This document shows, one piece after another, positions 17,781 through 26,695 of a DNA stretch of 64,000 bases (positions within the stretch are counted from its first letter, which is position 1; each line of letters begins with the position of its first letter). The stretch spans positions 186,001 through 250,000 of the forward strand of contig NZ_FMZH01000007.1 in NCBI RefSeq assembly GCF_900101435.1, in the 5' to 3' direction. Position numbers and translations under genes: made by a program. A model generated the notes under the pieces. That model saw nothing but the letters and a program-made list of their open reading frames with translations. It made no database searches and was not told where the DNA came from. This DNA is from Pedobacter soli (GTDB lineage Bacteria; Bacteroidota; Bacteroidia; Sphingobacteriales; Sphingobacteriaceae).

Positions 17781-17840
17781 GGTACAACCAGAAAAATGGG
17801 CAGGCGCGTTACTAGCGCTTCTGCCCATTTTTTTTGTACC
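17781..17840 (+). terminator. Long terminator-like hairpin ahead of the transfer operon
   Basis: The outer arms GGTACAA (17781-17787) and TTGTACC (17834-17840) enclose a perfect 12-bp stem, 17792-17803 with 17821-17832, and an inner GCGC/GCGC pairing. An A-run and a T-run lie at the base of the stem, so it could terminate transcription from either side. It ends 140 bases before the primase-like gene and would insulate the transfer operon. Confidence 0.65.
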
Positions 17841-17980
17841 TCTGTTCTGCTTATAGTTAGAGGCAATCTTCTCTTGGAAGCATTCGATTTTTATCTTTTT
17901 GCTGATGACTTTGATCAACTATTCTTTTCCACAAAAAAACAACCCCTTCACTAAATACCAGAGAACTAACAAAGCGCATT

Positions 17981-18928
17981 ATGGAAGAAAATAAATATGA
18001 TCTTAGCAAGATTAGGGAAGAAACTGACATTGTAACTCTGCTTTCTAAATTAGGCTACCAGCCCCTTAAGCGCTCTGCAGGAGAGCTTTTTTATCTTTCT
18101 ATGCTTCGCGATACTGATACTATGCCTTCATTCTGCGTAAATGAAAAGCTTGGCATCTGGTATGATCATGGCCTGGCAAAGGGTGGAAATGTAATTGATT
18201 TTGCATTGAGCTATTGGCCTGCGCTTTCTTTCCGGGAATCGATAGGTAAATTATTAGAAGTCTATGGAAACCCTGATTCCCTACCACTCAAAACTCGGTC
18301 AGCTCAGATAGAAATCCCCTTAAAACATCCTTCTTATTTAATTAGAGAGATAAGAGAGCTTGGTGGTAATCCCGCTATTAGCAATTACTTAGCGCAAAGA
18401 GGAATTTCAGCAGCCGCTGAAGGATTTATTAAAGAGGTATACTATAGCATTAAAAAAGAGAATGGTGATCGCAAAGAACTGTTTGCAGCTGGGTGGCAGA
18501 ATGATCTAGGCGGATGGGAGGTAAGAAACAGCTTGTTTAAAGGCTGTCTGGGTAAAAAATCAATGAGTTTTATTTCAGCAGATCCACATAAGCTTGCCGT
18601 TTTTGAAGGGATGATGGATTTTTTAAGCTGGAGAATTGAATACCCAGGAAATAGTGCAAGCGCTTTGATTTTAAACTCCGTTTCTTTTTTAAAACCAGCA
18701 ATAAAAAAAGCCAGCGAATATTCAAATGTTGATATATTCTTTGACCATGATCCTTCAGGGAGAAAGTCAACTGAGGAGTTTTTAACAAGCGTTCACTACA
18801 GCAAAGACTGTTCTGAAATTTATGAAGGATATAATGATTATAATGAAAAGATCCAGCATAATCTGGGGAGAAATACCAGCTCCGCTTCATCTAGATTTGC
18901 TCCCCCATTGAATTCAAGCCGGCGCTAG
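17981..18928 (+). CDS. Toprim-domain primase-like protein of the transfer module
   Basis: This 315-residue protein has an N-terminal domain like the CHC2 zinc-binding domain of DNA primase (residues about 10-95). The Cys/His ligands are replaced: the usual CPFH position reads YLSML, as is common in Bacteroidota conjugative elements. Residues about 200-290 form a Toprim fold with the catalytic Glu209 (VFEGMMDF) and acidic DHD at 255-257. It may prime or process the transferred strand. It is the first gene of the + strand transfer region, 140 bases before the relaxosome gene. Helicase and polymerase domains are absent, so it is not a replicative primase. Confidence 0.8.
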   Translation: MEENKYDLSKIREETDIVTLLSKLGYQPLKRSAGELFYLSMLRDTDTMPSFCVNEKLGIWYDHGLAKGGNVIDFALSYWPALSFRESIGKLLEVYGNPDSLPLKTRSAQIEIPLKHPSYLIREIRELGGNPAISNYLAQRGISAAAEGFIKEVYYSIKKENGDRKELFAAGWQNDLGGWEVRNSLFKGCLGKKSMSFISADPHKLAVFEGMMDFLSWRIEYPGNSASALILNSVSFLKPAIKKASEYSNVDIFFDHDPSGRKSTEEFLTSVHYSKDCSEIYEGYNDYNEKIQHNLGRNTSSASSRFAPPLNSSRR

Positions 18929-19068
18929 ATCAGCCAAATAGCCAAACAAGCATATTTCTAGGATCCCGTTTGGTGCATCCCAATTTGAGATTCAAATGAT
19001 CAATTTGGATTAGCAAGCCGAAAAAAAGAAGGCCTTTGATCTAACAATTATTTCTTAATCTGCGTTTT
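18929..19068. other. Spacer upstream of the mobilisation genes, possible oriT
   Basis: This 140-base gap contains ATTTGA (18983-18988) paired with TCAAAT (18992-18997) and flanking near-complementary CCAATTTGA and TCAATTTGG blocks. Transfer origins of Bacteroidota elements often lie directly next to the relaxosome genes, which is the only reason to suggest it here. No nic site can be named. Confidence 0.25.
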
Positions 19069-19464
19069 ATGAACCAAATAAAAAGATCTGGTCGCCGCGG
19101 GAACCTAGTACGCTGTTACCTGAGTGATCATGAGTATTCCAGACTTCTTGCCTTTGCCACCCCAATGGGCATTACCATCTCAGAACTTATCAGGCAAGAG
19201 ATTATTTATGGGCAGATGCTGGACGTAAACCCAGCAGCGCTACTACAGGTATTTACCCAAATTGGTGCTGATTATTCCCAGATAAATGCGCAATTGCAAA
19301 AAGTAAGCGAAGCACTTAAGCTAAAGCCAATTGATGAGGTAAATGAAGAACAGCGCTTTCTCCAAAAGATAATTGCCCGTGAGTTTGAGGCAGTGACCGA
19401 GTGCCTTACCAAAGCCATCAGGATGATGATGATTAGAATGAACCGCAAAAGAAACAGCTTATGA
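19069..19464 (+). CDS. Relaxosome accessory protein (MobA/MobC type, ribbon-helix-helix)
   Basis: The 131-residue basic protein begins with a Lys/Arg-rich arm and a ribbon-helix-helix segment. The pattern VRCYLSDHEYSRLLAFA followed by GITISELIRQEI is typical of mobilisation accessory proteins of Bacteroidota elements. Such proteins bind oriT and help the relaxase to open the strands. Its stop overlaps the start of the relaxase gene by four bases (ATGA), so the two are translationally coupled, as expected for mobA-mobB of CTnDOT-like elements. Confidence 0.8.
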   Translation: MNQIKRSGRRGNLVRCYLSDHEYSRLLAFATPMGITISELIRQEIIYGQMLDVNPAALLQVFTQIGADYSQINAQLQKVSEALKLKPIDEVNEEQRFLQKIIAREFEAVTECLTKAIRMMMIRMNRKRNSL

Positions 19465-20441
19465 ACACCGTAGTACGCCTATTTACTAAAGCTAAAGGAT
19501 TTCCAGCGGTAAGCTATAATATGGAGAAAGTGAATACCGGGGTGGCCGAGCTATTAAGCGCTCGTAACATGGAACTATTAAAGGCTTACAGCTTTATTCG
19601 CACAATTGATATCGAACATTATTTTGGCGCAATCTCCTCGCTAAATGCAAGAAGTCATTTCGATCAGTTTCATGCGGTGTTATCTACCAAAGGCAGCCAA
19701 ATAGAACAAAAGGTATTTTTAGATATTGCACACAAGTGGCTAGAGGCGATGGGCTATAAGGAGCAACCTTACCTGATTTTCTTACATAAAGATACCCCTA
19801 ACCGGCACATTCACATTGTGTCTACCGACGTGAGGATAGATGGGAGTAAGATATCTGATTCTTTTGACCGCATGCGCGCGGTCACTGAGCTAAACAGGAT
19901 CTGCGGGGTGGATGAGGAAAAGCTATTTAAAGATGATATTTCCCGGCTAATCAAATACCGCTGCAGCAGTACCGTTCAACTAAAGCTCTTATTTAACCAA
20001 AAAGGATACCGGTTCTTTAGCCATAAGGATAATTTTCTGGTGCGTAAATACGGGAAGACTTTGCTTAGGATTCGAAGGGATGCGCTGCTGGAGGGACTTT
20101 CTGCGGCCAAACCAGACTATAGAAGAACCAAGGAAATACAATCTTTTATTTCCAGCGCTATACTTATTCATTGTAGACGCCCTGAACCCATTTATCAGTT
20201 AGGGCCTGGTGGATCCTGGAGGAAAATAATCGGCTATAGGTCCGATTTAGCTGATTTTTTATTATCAGCAGCTAATTTAGAGGTGGTTTATCTTTTTTCA
20301 AATAAAACCGTTACCAGCTTTGTGCTAATCGATCACCATTTGGCTCAATTGTTCGCTGGTGAAGAGCTCATGGATTTGCAGCGCTTCATTGGAAAGGTAA
20401 CCCAGGAGCCACTTATCTCGAAACTGCAGCATCAGCGTTAG
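19461..20441 (+). CDS. Relaxase / mobilisation nuclease (MobB type)
   Basis: The 326-residue protein has a relaxase domain (PF03432 type) in its first 170 residues. The metal-binding histidines are visible in FLHKDTPNRHIHIVSTDV (His109, His116, His118). Tyr19 in VSYNMEK is the candidate nicking residue. It would cut one strand at oriT, stay covalently attached and be led to the coupling protein encoded at 34244. The remaining C-terminal 150 residues match no domain I know. It is coupled to the accessory gene before it. Confidence 0.88.
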   Translation: MNTVVRLFTKAKGFPAVSYNMEKVNTGVAELLSARNMELLKAYSFIRTIDIEHYFGAISSLNARSHFDQFHAVLSTKGSQIEQKVFLDIAHKWLEAMGYKEQPYLIFLHKDTPNRHIHIVSTDVRIDGSKISDSFDRMRAVTELNRICGVDEEKLFKDDISRLIKYRCSSTVQLKLLFNQKGYRFFSHKDNFLVRKYGKTLLRIRRDALLEGLSAAKPDYRRTKEIQSFISSAILIHCRRPEPIYQLGPGGSWRKIIGYRSDLADFLLSAANLEVVYLFSNKTVTSFVLIDHHLAQLFAGEELMDLQRFIGKVTQEPLISKLQHQR

Positions 20442-20487
20442 ACTTAAACGCAAATCACTTCTAATTATCACCGCTAACATTTTCATT

Positions 20488-21117
20488 ATGGTTATTGCAT
20501 TTGGCAACATTAAGCCAGGAACGGGTAAGAGTACGCTGCTTTTACTCCTAGTCAGTTACCTGGCCAGCAAAGAAAAAAAGAAAATTTATCTTATCGATAT
20601 GCAGGTTGGGGGCATGCTTGGACTCCTTTTTGAAAGATCAGCCATACTAGAGCACCAATTGCCTTTTGAATACTATCATTGTGATTTATCGCATTTTGAG
20701 CTTTTATATGCAAGGCTTGCCGCTGAAAATGATGCTTATGTTTTCATCGAACTTCCTTCCAGTATGCATGACGAGCGGATCCTTGGTGTAATCTTAAAGC
20801 TGGATCTTTTATTTTGCCCATTTTGTTACGACAGGCCGACCCTGAATTCAACCATTTATTTTGCCAGCCTCGCCAAAAGAATTAAAACAGACCTCTCACT
20901 GGTTTTTCTACCCAACCGCATTGTCAGCTCAGCGGGTTATGAATTTAAGCTGGAAATCGATTCCTTATTGCGCCAGATTTCCCCGTTGAGTACTGGTATT
21001 GGTGAGCATATCGGTTTTCAGCGCATTAGCTCCCTTAAATTGGATTCCCAACTGATTGAACGCTACTGCGCAACCCTGGATCTGATTTACTCGCTTTATC
21101 TCACTAAACAAGCATAG
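20488..21117 (+). CDS. ParA-like ATPase of the transfer module (TraA-like)
   Basis: The 209-residue protein starts with a deviant Walker A motif, KPGTGKST (residues 9-16), directly after the first strand, as in ParA/MinD ATPases. The KPG variant replaces the usual KGG. A second strand leads to the IDMQVGG motif and a third to the FIELPSS region that stands in for the Walker B loop. In CTnDOT-like clusters a ParA-like traA gene heads the tra operon in the same position. Its role is probably to position the transfer complex or regulate it. The gene follows the relaxase by 46 bases. Confidence 0.75.
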   Translation: MVIAFGNIKPGTGKSTLLLLLVSYLASKEKKKIYLIDMQVGGMLGLLFERSAILEHQLPFEYYHCDLSHFELLYARLAAENDAYVFIELPSSMHDERILGVILKLDLLFCPFCYDRPTLNSTIYFASLAKRIKTDLSLVFLPNRIVSSAGYEFKLEIDSLLRQISPLSTGIGEHIGFQRISSLKLDSQLIERYCATLDLIYSLYLTKQA

Positions 21118-21143
21118 CAATTTATAAACCTAATTTTTTTATT

Positions 21144-21458
21144 ATGACCAATTGGACCCCATTTATTTATGGCCTTGGCGCAGTTTACCTGCTTTATTAT
21201 CTGGCCAATCTCGCTTTTGATCTCTTGAAACCCAAGTTGACTGGCACTAGTGAACCTTCGCTAATGATCTCGCTCGCCGATTTAGAAGAGCCCATCGACG
21301 CTTCAGTTTATAGCCCTGAGCCCAGCGGGAATGCGAATGGGCCCCAGGAGCTGCTAAGCTCGGGAGAGATTCGCAGTTCAGGCGGAGTACTTTTTGGAGA
21401 ATTAATGGAGCTCGCAGCTAATGATGCTATCCTTTTCACCAGGCAGATTCCTACTTAA
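21144..21458 (+). CDS. Small membrane protein of the tra operon (TraD-like position)
   Basis: The 104-residue protein has one N-terminal membrane segment (FIYGLGAVYLLYYLANLAFDLL) followed by a polar, Pro/Ser/Glu-rich cytoplasmic tail. It has no domain I can name. In CTnDOT clusters a small gene precedes traE; this gene has the same place, between the ParA-like ATPase and the DUF4134 genes, and the same orientation. The TraD-like label is by position only. Confidence 0.55.
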   Translation: MTNWTPFIYGLGAVYLLYYLANLAFDLLKPKLTGTSEPSLMISLADLEEPIDASVYSPEPSGNANGPQELLSSGEIRSSGGVLFGELMELAANDAILFTRQIPT

Positions 21459-21469
21459 TTTCTAGCCCT

Positions 21470-21781
21470 ATGTACTGGAATGGAATTTTACCCTCTTTAC
21501 GCATATTGATTGGTATTAACCGAACTACACTCTTTTTGCAGGATCCCCCCGGGATCAGGGAATTTTACCAGGCCAGCTCTTCCATGCACGGCTATTATTA
21601 TAGTTTTTCTGATTTGAGTCTGGTGCTGGGCGCGATCGTTGGCATGCTCGGAGGACTGCGGGTATTTTTGAACTGGCAATCTGGCCGGCACCATATCGAT
21701 GCTCAGGTGATGGGCTGGTTTTTTTCTAGCCTTTTTCTTTTACTCTGCTCGGTATTCCTTCGCGCGCTCTTTGGTCTGTAG
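21470..21781 (+). CDS. TraE-like DUF4134 membrane protein, divergent copy
   Basis: This 103-residue protein has two hydrophobic helices in its C-terminal two thirds (LVLGAIVGMLGGLRVFLNWQ and SLFLLLCSVFLRALFGL). These align with the DUF4134/TraE protein encoded just downstream, including the GG-x-RVFLNWQSG turn. The N-terminal region lacks an obvious cleavable signal and differs from the paralog. DUF4134 proteins are thought to fill the role of VirB2/VirB3-like small membrane parts. Tandem duplication is the simplest origin. Confidence 0.7.
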   Translation: MYWNGILPSLRILIGINRTTLFLQDPPGIREFYQASSSMHGYYYSFSDLSLVLGAIVGMLGGLRVFLNWQSGRHHIDAQVMGWFFSSLFLLLCSVFLRALFGL

Positions 21782-21811
21782 TTGATTCTTTAAACCTTAA
21801 ACTTTAAAATT

Positions 21812-22123
21812 ATGAACAAGCAAAAAACAAAAGTATTATCGATCTCTTTTGCCTCCCTATTGTATTCGGGCTCCCTCTACGCGCAAGGCGGAGGCACTAC
21901 CGGGATCAATGCCGCAACCTCTTCACTGGCCAGCTACGTCGATCCGGTAGGGAATTTGATTTTAGGCATTGGCGCGGTCGTTGGGCTCATTGGTGGGGTA
22001 ATGGTGTATATCAAGTGGAATTCTGGCGACAGGGATATCAATAAAGAAGTGATGAGCTGGGGAGGCTCTTGCCTTTTTTTGGTTTTGGTTTCGGTGGTCA
22101 TCAAAGCATTTTTTGGCGTATGA
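21812..22123 (+). CDS. traE: Conjugative transposon protein TraE (DUF4134)
   Basis: This 103-residue protein is a clear DUF4134 member. It has a signal peptide ending near SLYAQG, the conserved GINAATSSLASYVDPVGNLI block, the helix LGIGAVVGLIGGVMVYIKWN, and a final helix ending in FFGV. It is predicted to be a small inner-membrane or pilin-like subunit of the conjugation channel. Its stop overlaps the start of traF by four bases, so the two are coupled. It has a divergent copy directly upstream. Confidence 0.85.
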   Translation: MNKQKTKVLSISFASLLYSGSLYAQGGGTTGINAATSSLASYVDPVGNLILGIGAVVGLIGGVMVYIKWNSGDRDINKEVMSWGGSCLFLVLVSVVIKAFFGV

Positions 22124-22428
22124 ACGCTCCGCAAACCTTTCCAGTTTATAAAGGGCTCCAGAAGCCCTTAAGCTATAAAGGCCTTAAGGGAAAATTCATC
22201 GCCTGGGGTGCGGTAGCACTTGTCGGTGGGCTCATTTTGGGCGGAACTACCGGCGCTTTTATTAATATGTACCTGGGTGCTGCTGTGGCCCTTGGTAGCA
22301 TCGGCGTGATGCTTTATTATGTGCTTTCCCAGCAAAAAAAGGGATTGCACAGTAAATCCAGGCACAATGGAATTTTCATTCAACCCCTAAACATCAATAT
22401 CCGTTATGAAAACAAAGAAAACCTTTGA
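22120..22428 (+). CDS. traF: Conjugative transposon protein TraF (DUF4133)
   Basis: I choose the ATG at 22120, which overlaps the traE stop as ATGA and gives the family start NAPQTFPVYKGLQKPL; an upstream ATG at 22069 lies inside traE. The 102-residue protein has the DUF4133 pattern VYKGLQKPLSYKGLKGKFI and two membrane helices (AWGAVALVGGLILGG and an Ala/Gly-rich one). It resembles VirB3 in size and place. Its end overlaps the start of traG by 23 bases. Confidence 0.85.
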   Translation: MNAPQTFPVYKGLQKPLSYKGLKGKFIAWGAVALVGGLILGGTTGAFINMYLGAAVALGSIGVMLYYVLSQQKKGLHSKSRHNGIFIQPLNINIRYENKENL

Positions 22429-24322
22429 GCTGCCTTATTGCGGGATCACAGCATCTGCAGACATGGACCTGCTTTACGGGGAGCGTGGAGATTTTTCGGT
22501 CATTATTGAAATGACCAATCCAGTGCTTCAGTATTGCGCTGAAGGTGCCAGTTATCTTTCCTTTCACCTTTTACTGGTCAATGTGATAAAAATCCTAGGC
22601 GAAGGGCATATTATCCAGAAGCAGGATATTTTTTCTGCTATGGCTTACCAGGCTAAAAAAAGTGATGAATTCTTGCAGCAGAGTTATTACGATCATTTCC
22701 AAGGTAGGTCATACAGCAAAATCACAACTTACCTGACACTGACCCGGCAGATAAAAAAAGGGAGTTTTTATGTCTATGATCCAAAAGCCTTGGCTGATTT
22801 TAGCTCCAAAGTAACCAAGGTGATTGATTTACTTCATCAAAATGGCCTTGAACCAGTGCTACTTAAAGAAAAGGAAATCAACACGCTCATCAAGCGCATT
22901 CTGGCCATGGACTTTTCCTCCGCGCACATTTCCCTTAACAACCTAAAAGCCAAAGCGGATGGGTTGGAAATAGGAGAAAAACAAATCAAAAGCATTTCGC
23001 TGATCGATATCGACGCAATAGATCTTCCCATGAGCCTTGGCACTTTCAAAGAGAAGACTGATGGAAAGGCTTTTAATGGCTTTCCTTTAGATAACCTTTA
23101 CTTCTTGCATCAACTTCCCAGCTACGAATGCTTAATTTATAACCAGTTGCTGGAAATTCCACCACAAGGGCTAACCTTAAATAAGCTTTCCCTGAAGCGT
23201 AAACGCCATGCTGGCATTCCCGATCCTGCAAACCAAATGTGCGTGGAGGACATTGATAAATTGCTGGTGGAAGTTGCTAGGGAAAACCAGCTGCTGGTCA
23301 ACGCACATTACAATATGCTATTGTGCGCAAGAAGGGATGATATGGCTAAAGCCGTTAATTATATTGAGTCTTCGCTTTTCTCCAGCGGGATTATTCCCTC
23401 TAAAAATGCCTACAATCAGTTAGAGCTATACCGCTCAGTATTTCCTGGAAACGGGGTATCGCTAAAAAGCTATGATTGGTATCTGTTAAGCTGCCAGGCG
23501 GCGGTATGTTTGATGTTTAAAGAAAAGCTTGCGGAGAGTGAAAAGAGTGATTTTTTGATCCACTTCACCGATAGGCAGGGTATTCCTATTGGTATAGATC
23601 CAGCTGATCTGCCCATGAGAAGCGGAAGGATTTCTAATCGCTCAAAATTCGTACTGGGTGGATCAGGATCAGGAAAATCATTTTTTATGAACGCACTCAT
23701 CCAGCAGTATATGGGCTATAATATGGACGTGGTTATTGTCGATACTGGGCATTCTTATAGTGGCCTTTGCGCCTATTTCAACGGACGCTACCTCACCTAC
23801 AGCGAAGAGCATCCCATTACCATGAACCCTTTCGCCATTTCACGCCTTGAATATAATATTGAAAAAAAAGACTTTTTAAAAACGCTGATTTGCCTGCTTT
23901 TCCGCGGAGCTCAGGGAGAAGTATCCCAGGTAGAGGATACAGTAATTTCCGGGGTGATTTCGGCCTACTATGCCCAGTATTTTTCAGCTGAAGCCCCACC
24001 TCCTTTAAGCTTCGATTCTTTTTATGCGTATTCACTGGAAAAAATAGCAAAGATTAAGCAGCAGGAACGCGTGAGCTTCGATCTGGATGAATACCGCTAT
24101 GTGCTTAAAAAGTTTTGCTCGGGCGAGGAATTTGGAAGCCTGCTCAATGAAAAGGTGGATGAATCTTTATTTTCTGAACCCTTTATCGTTTTCGAAATCG
24201 ATGCGATCCGCGAGCATAAAGTACTCTTTCCTATTATCACACTGATCATTATGGATGTTTTTTTGCAAAAGATGCGCCACCGTAGCCAGCAGAGAAAAGC
24301 AATTATTTTAGAAGAAGCGTGG
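22406..24322 (+). CDS. traG: TraG, VirB4-type conjugation ATPase, 5' exon (interrupted by a group II intron)
   Basis: This exon encodes residues 1-639 of a TraG family ATPase. It shows the N-terminal VirB4 domain, the Walker A motif GGSGSGKS (418-425) and the Walker B region AIILEEAW at its very end. The frame continues a few codons into the intron and stops at 24341-24343. The protein powers assembly and secretion through the conjugation channel from the inner-membrane face. Joined to the 3' exon at 26696, the message encodes 811 residues, the usual family length, with no gap at the junction. Without splicing the product lacks the C-terminal ATPase subdomain and is almost certainly inactive. 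Confidence 0.9.
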
Positions 24323-24910
24323 GTGCGACGAGAAGTTGCATAAGTGATTGTCTGGCACTATGACCAGACCTGTTGTTTCGTCAGCAGTAACCTATCGGCA
24401 CATGCATTACTGGTAACGGTTTTGTATGAAGCTGCCGAGTAAAAGAGCCCTTTCGGATGAAGGAGCATAAGCCGTGAGGCTTAGCAACAATCTTTAGTAT
24501 CATAAGATTGGGGCTCAAGGTTGAGTGGTATGGCTAACATAAGTGAACTGTCGATTGAACCATCGTAACTTCGCACTAGCCAAAGATACTGATAGGCTAT
24601 AACCCAAAAGGGAAGCAGTCGGTTATCCCAGTCCAAGCATGGGATACACGAACATTAGCACTGCCGGTGGATAGACAGAGCCTAACCCATTCATTTGTCA
24701 CTTATGTAGAACTCGGTAAGCCCGTACCGTTCCTGTTTCAATCAGGAAAGCGAACCGCAAGGTAAGCCGATAGCGGTGCGGGTATAAGAACGCGGAAAAA
24801 GCGAAGGCCATCCTGTAATGGGCTGGATAGGGGTTTCAATGTCACCCCACGCGAAAGCGGGCAGACTTCCGTATGGTAACTTATTACAATTAACTATTAG
24901 AACTTTCAAA

Positions 24911-24916
24911 AGGAGG
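24911..24916 (+). promoter_or_regulatory. Strong Shine-Dalgarno site of the intron maturase
   Basis: AGGAGG lies seven bases before the ATG at 24924. Neighbouring genes have no such site, which is normal for Bacteroidota. This site supports the assigned start and a foreign history of the intron. Confidence 0.75.
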
Positions 24917-24923
24917 AAAGCAA

Positions 24924-26588
24924 ATGAACGTAATTGAAAAATCGTGTGCGCCTTCTGATCAAGTTTCCCACTGGAACAGTATTGACTGGGACAAATGTGA
25001 ATCAGAAGTTAGAAAGCTACAAGTTAGACTTGTAAAGGCTCAAAAAGAGTTCAGACATAACAAAGTGAAAGCTTTGCAATGGCTACTGACTCATTCGTTT
25101 TATGCCAAAGCTTTGGCAGTAAAGCGGGTAACCTCTAACAAAGGTAGGAATACGGCGGGAGTGGACAACAAATTGTGGTCTACCCCAATTGCTAAATTTC
25201 GGGCGATCAACGACCTGAAAAGGAGAGGTTATCAACCTCAACCGTTAAAACGGGTTAATATTAAAAAGAGCAATGGTAAGGAGCGTCCTCTGGGAATTCC
25301 TACAATGAAAGACAGGGCAATGCAGGCATTGTATCTATTGGCCTTAGAGCCAGTCGCTGAAACAACAGCGGACGGACCATCATATGGTTTCCGCAAGGAA
25401 CGTTGCGCCCAGGATGCATTGCAGTTTGCGCATAGCCTGCTATCAAAGAGTTATTCTCCAGAGTGGGTACTTGAAGCCGATATCAAAGGATGCTTTGATC
25501 ACATCAGCCATGAGTGGTTACTTGCTAATGTTCCGATGGACAAAAGCATTCTCCAAAAATGGCTGAAATGTGGTTTCATCTTTAAGAATGAGCGCTTTTC
25601 CACTCACGAAGGTACTCCGCAAGGTGGTATCATCTCACCAACTCTGGCCAATATTGCGTTGGATGGATTGCAGTCATTGATTGCAAGTAAGTTTAAAATC
25701 AGAAAAGTCAACAAGGTGGTAATTGTACCAAAGGTAAAATTGATCCGCTACGCTGATGATTTCATTATCACGGGTAGAACTAAAGAACAATTGGAAACAG
25801 AAGTGTTGCCGTTAGTTAAAGAATTCCTTGCAGAAAGAGGTTTATCGCTTTCACATGAGAAAACCAAGATAACGCATATTACTGATGGATTCGACTTTCT
25901 AGGCTTCAACATTCGTGAGCATGATAATGGATCTGTTATGACTTCACCATCAAAGGCAAGTCTTTCGAAACTATCCGAAAAGATTGGAGGCATTATACGT
26001 GCTAATAAAACCAGTCGCCAGGATGTTCTCATTAGGCAATTAAACCCCGTAATAACTGGTTGGGCGAACTATTTTAAAACTAGTGCAGCCTCAGATACCT
26101 TTAGGAAAGTTGATTTCCTGATGTTTCACAAGCTATGGTCTTGGGCATTAAGGAGACATCCTAAAAAGGGGAGATACTGGATTTCAGAAAGGTATTTCCG
26201 CAGGATCAAGAACAGAAACTGGTGTTTTGCGACTGATACGCCTGGATACAAAGGAACAAGCGAAGTCTTTTCCCTTAAACGAGCGTACGACTTTAAAATA
26301 CTCAGACATATTCAGATCAAACAGGATGCAAACCCTTTTGACCAAGAATGGGAACCTTACTTTCAAAAGCGCAAAGTGTTTAGAATGCTTGAAGCTTTGG
26401 ATGGTAAAAAGACCCTGTTAGCATTGTGGTTGAAGCAAGACCGTAAATGTGATTTATGTGGTAGGGATATCAATGCGGATGATGAATGGGCTATTACCAA
26501 ACGCAGGTTTGGTGAAGACATTCGCATCACATTGGTACATAAACCTTGCCGCAGAAGCCACGACCAACTCAAGTTGAGGTTAACATGA
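24924..26588 (+). CDS. ltrA: Group II intron reverse transcriptase / maturase with HNH-like endonuclease
   Basis: The 554-residue protein has the intron RT N-terminal domain (about 20-100), then the palm and fingers with the catalytic YADD at 276-279. The maturase X domain contains GFDFLGFNIR and PVITGWANYFKTS. The C-terminal HNH-like segment has CDLCG (Cys509, Cys512) and HKPC (His539, Cys542). It binds the intron RNA, helps splicing and copies the intron into new DNA sites. An endonuclease domain suggests target-primed retrohoming with cleavage of the second strand. All signature residues are intact, so the intron looks active. Confidence 0.95.
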   Translation: MNVIEKSCAPSDQVSHWNSIDWDKCESEVRKLQVRLVKAQKEFRHNKVKALQWLLTHSFYAKALAVKRVTSNKGRNTAGVDNKLWSTPIAKFRAINDLKRRGYQPQPLKRVNIKKSNGKERPLGIPTMKDRAMQALYLLALEPVAETTADGPSYGFRKERCAQDALQFAHSLLSKSYSPEWVLEADIKGCFDHISHEWLLANVPMDKSILQKWLKCGFIFKNERFSTHEGTPQGGIISPTLANIALDGLQSLIASKFKIRKVNKVVIVPKVKLIRYADDFIITGRTKEQLETEVLPLVKEFLAERGLSLSHEKTKITHITDGFDFLGFNIREHDNGSVMTSPSKASLSKLSEKIGGIIRANKTSRQDVLIRQLNPVITGWANYFKTSAASDTFRKVDFLMFHKLWSWALRRHPKKGRYWISERYFRRIKNRNWCFATDTPGYKGTSEVFSLKRAYDFKILRHIQIKQDANPFDQEWEPYFQKRKVFRMLEALDGKKTLLALWLKQDRKCDLCGRDINADDEWAITKRRFGEDIRITLVHKPCRRSHDQLKLRLT

Positions 26589-26620
26589 GCCGGCTCATAT
26601 ATATGGGCTTTAAGTTGCTT

Positions 26621-26656
26621 GAGCCGTATGAGGGGAAACTCTCACGTACGGTTCTT
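26621..26656 (+). ncRNA. Group II intron domain V
   Basis: A compact hairpin begins GAGCCGTATGAGGG, has a GAAA tetraloop and closes with the complementary CTCTCACGTACGGTTCTT. This is the catalytic domain V, with the usual bulge. It lies 32 bases after the maturase stop codon and 39 bases before the 3' end of the intron. Confidence 0.85.
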
Positions 26657-26695
26657 AGGGGGGAAAGCGGGAGTAATCCCGCCGACCTACCCGAT

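Larger units (their letters stand above)
24323..26695 (+). mobile_element. Group II intron with reverse transcriptase/maturase
   Basis: The 2373-bp insertion starts with GTGCGACG, the group II 5' consensus GUGYG, and ends in CCGAT directly before the resumed TraG frame. The catalytic domain V is at 26621-26656 and a short domain VI stem (GCGGGA/TCCCGC) follows, with candidate branch-point A at 26689, six bases before the 3' end. The intron ORF sits in domain IV. GCGTGG at 24317-24322, the exon end, is exactly complementary to CCACGC at 24847-24852, a possible IBS1-EBS1 pair. That site lies further downstream than EBS1 usually does. Boundaries are set by the exact TraG reading frame, so they are firm to the base within the usual ambiguity. 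Confidence 0.92.

Noticed and set aside
22069..22428. Longer start for TraF
   Set aside because: The added 17 codons lie inside traE; the ATG at 22120 gives the family start and an ATGA coupling.
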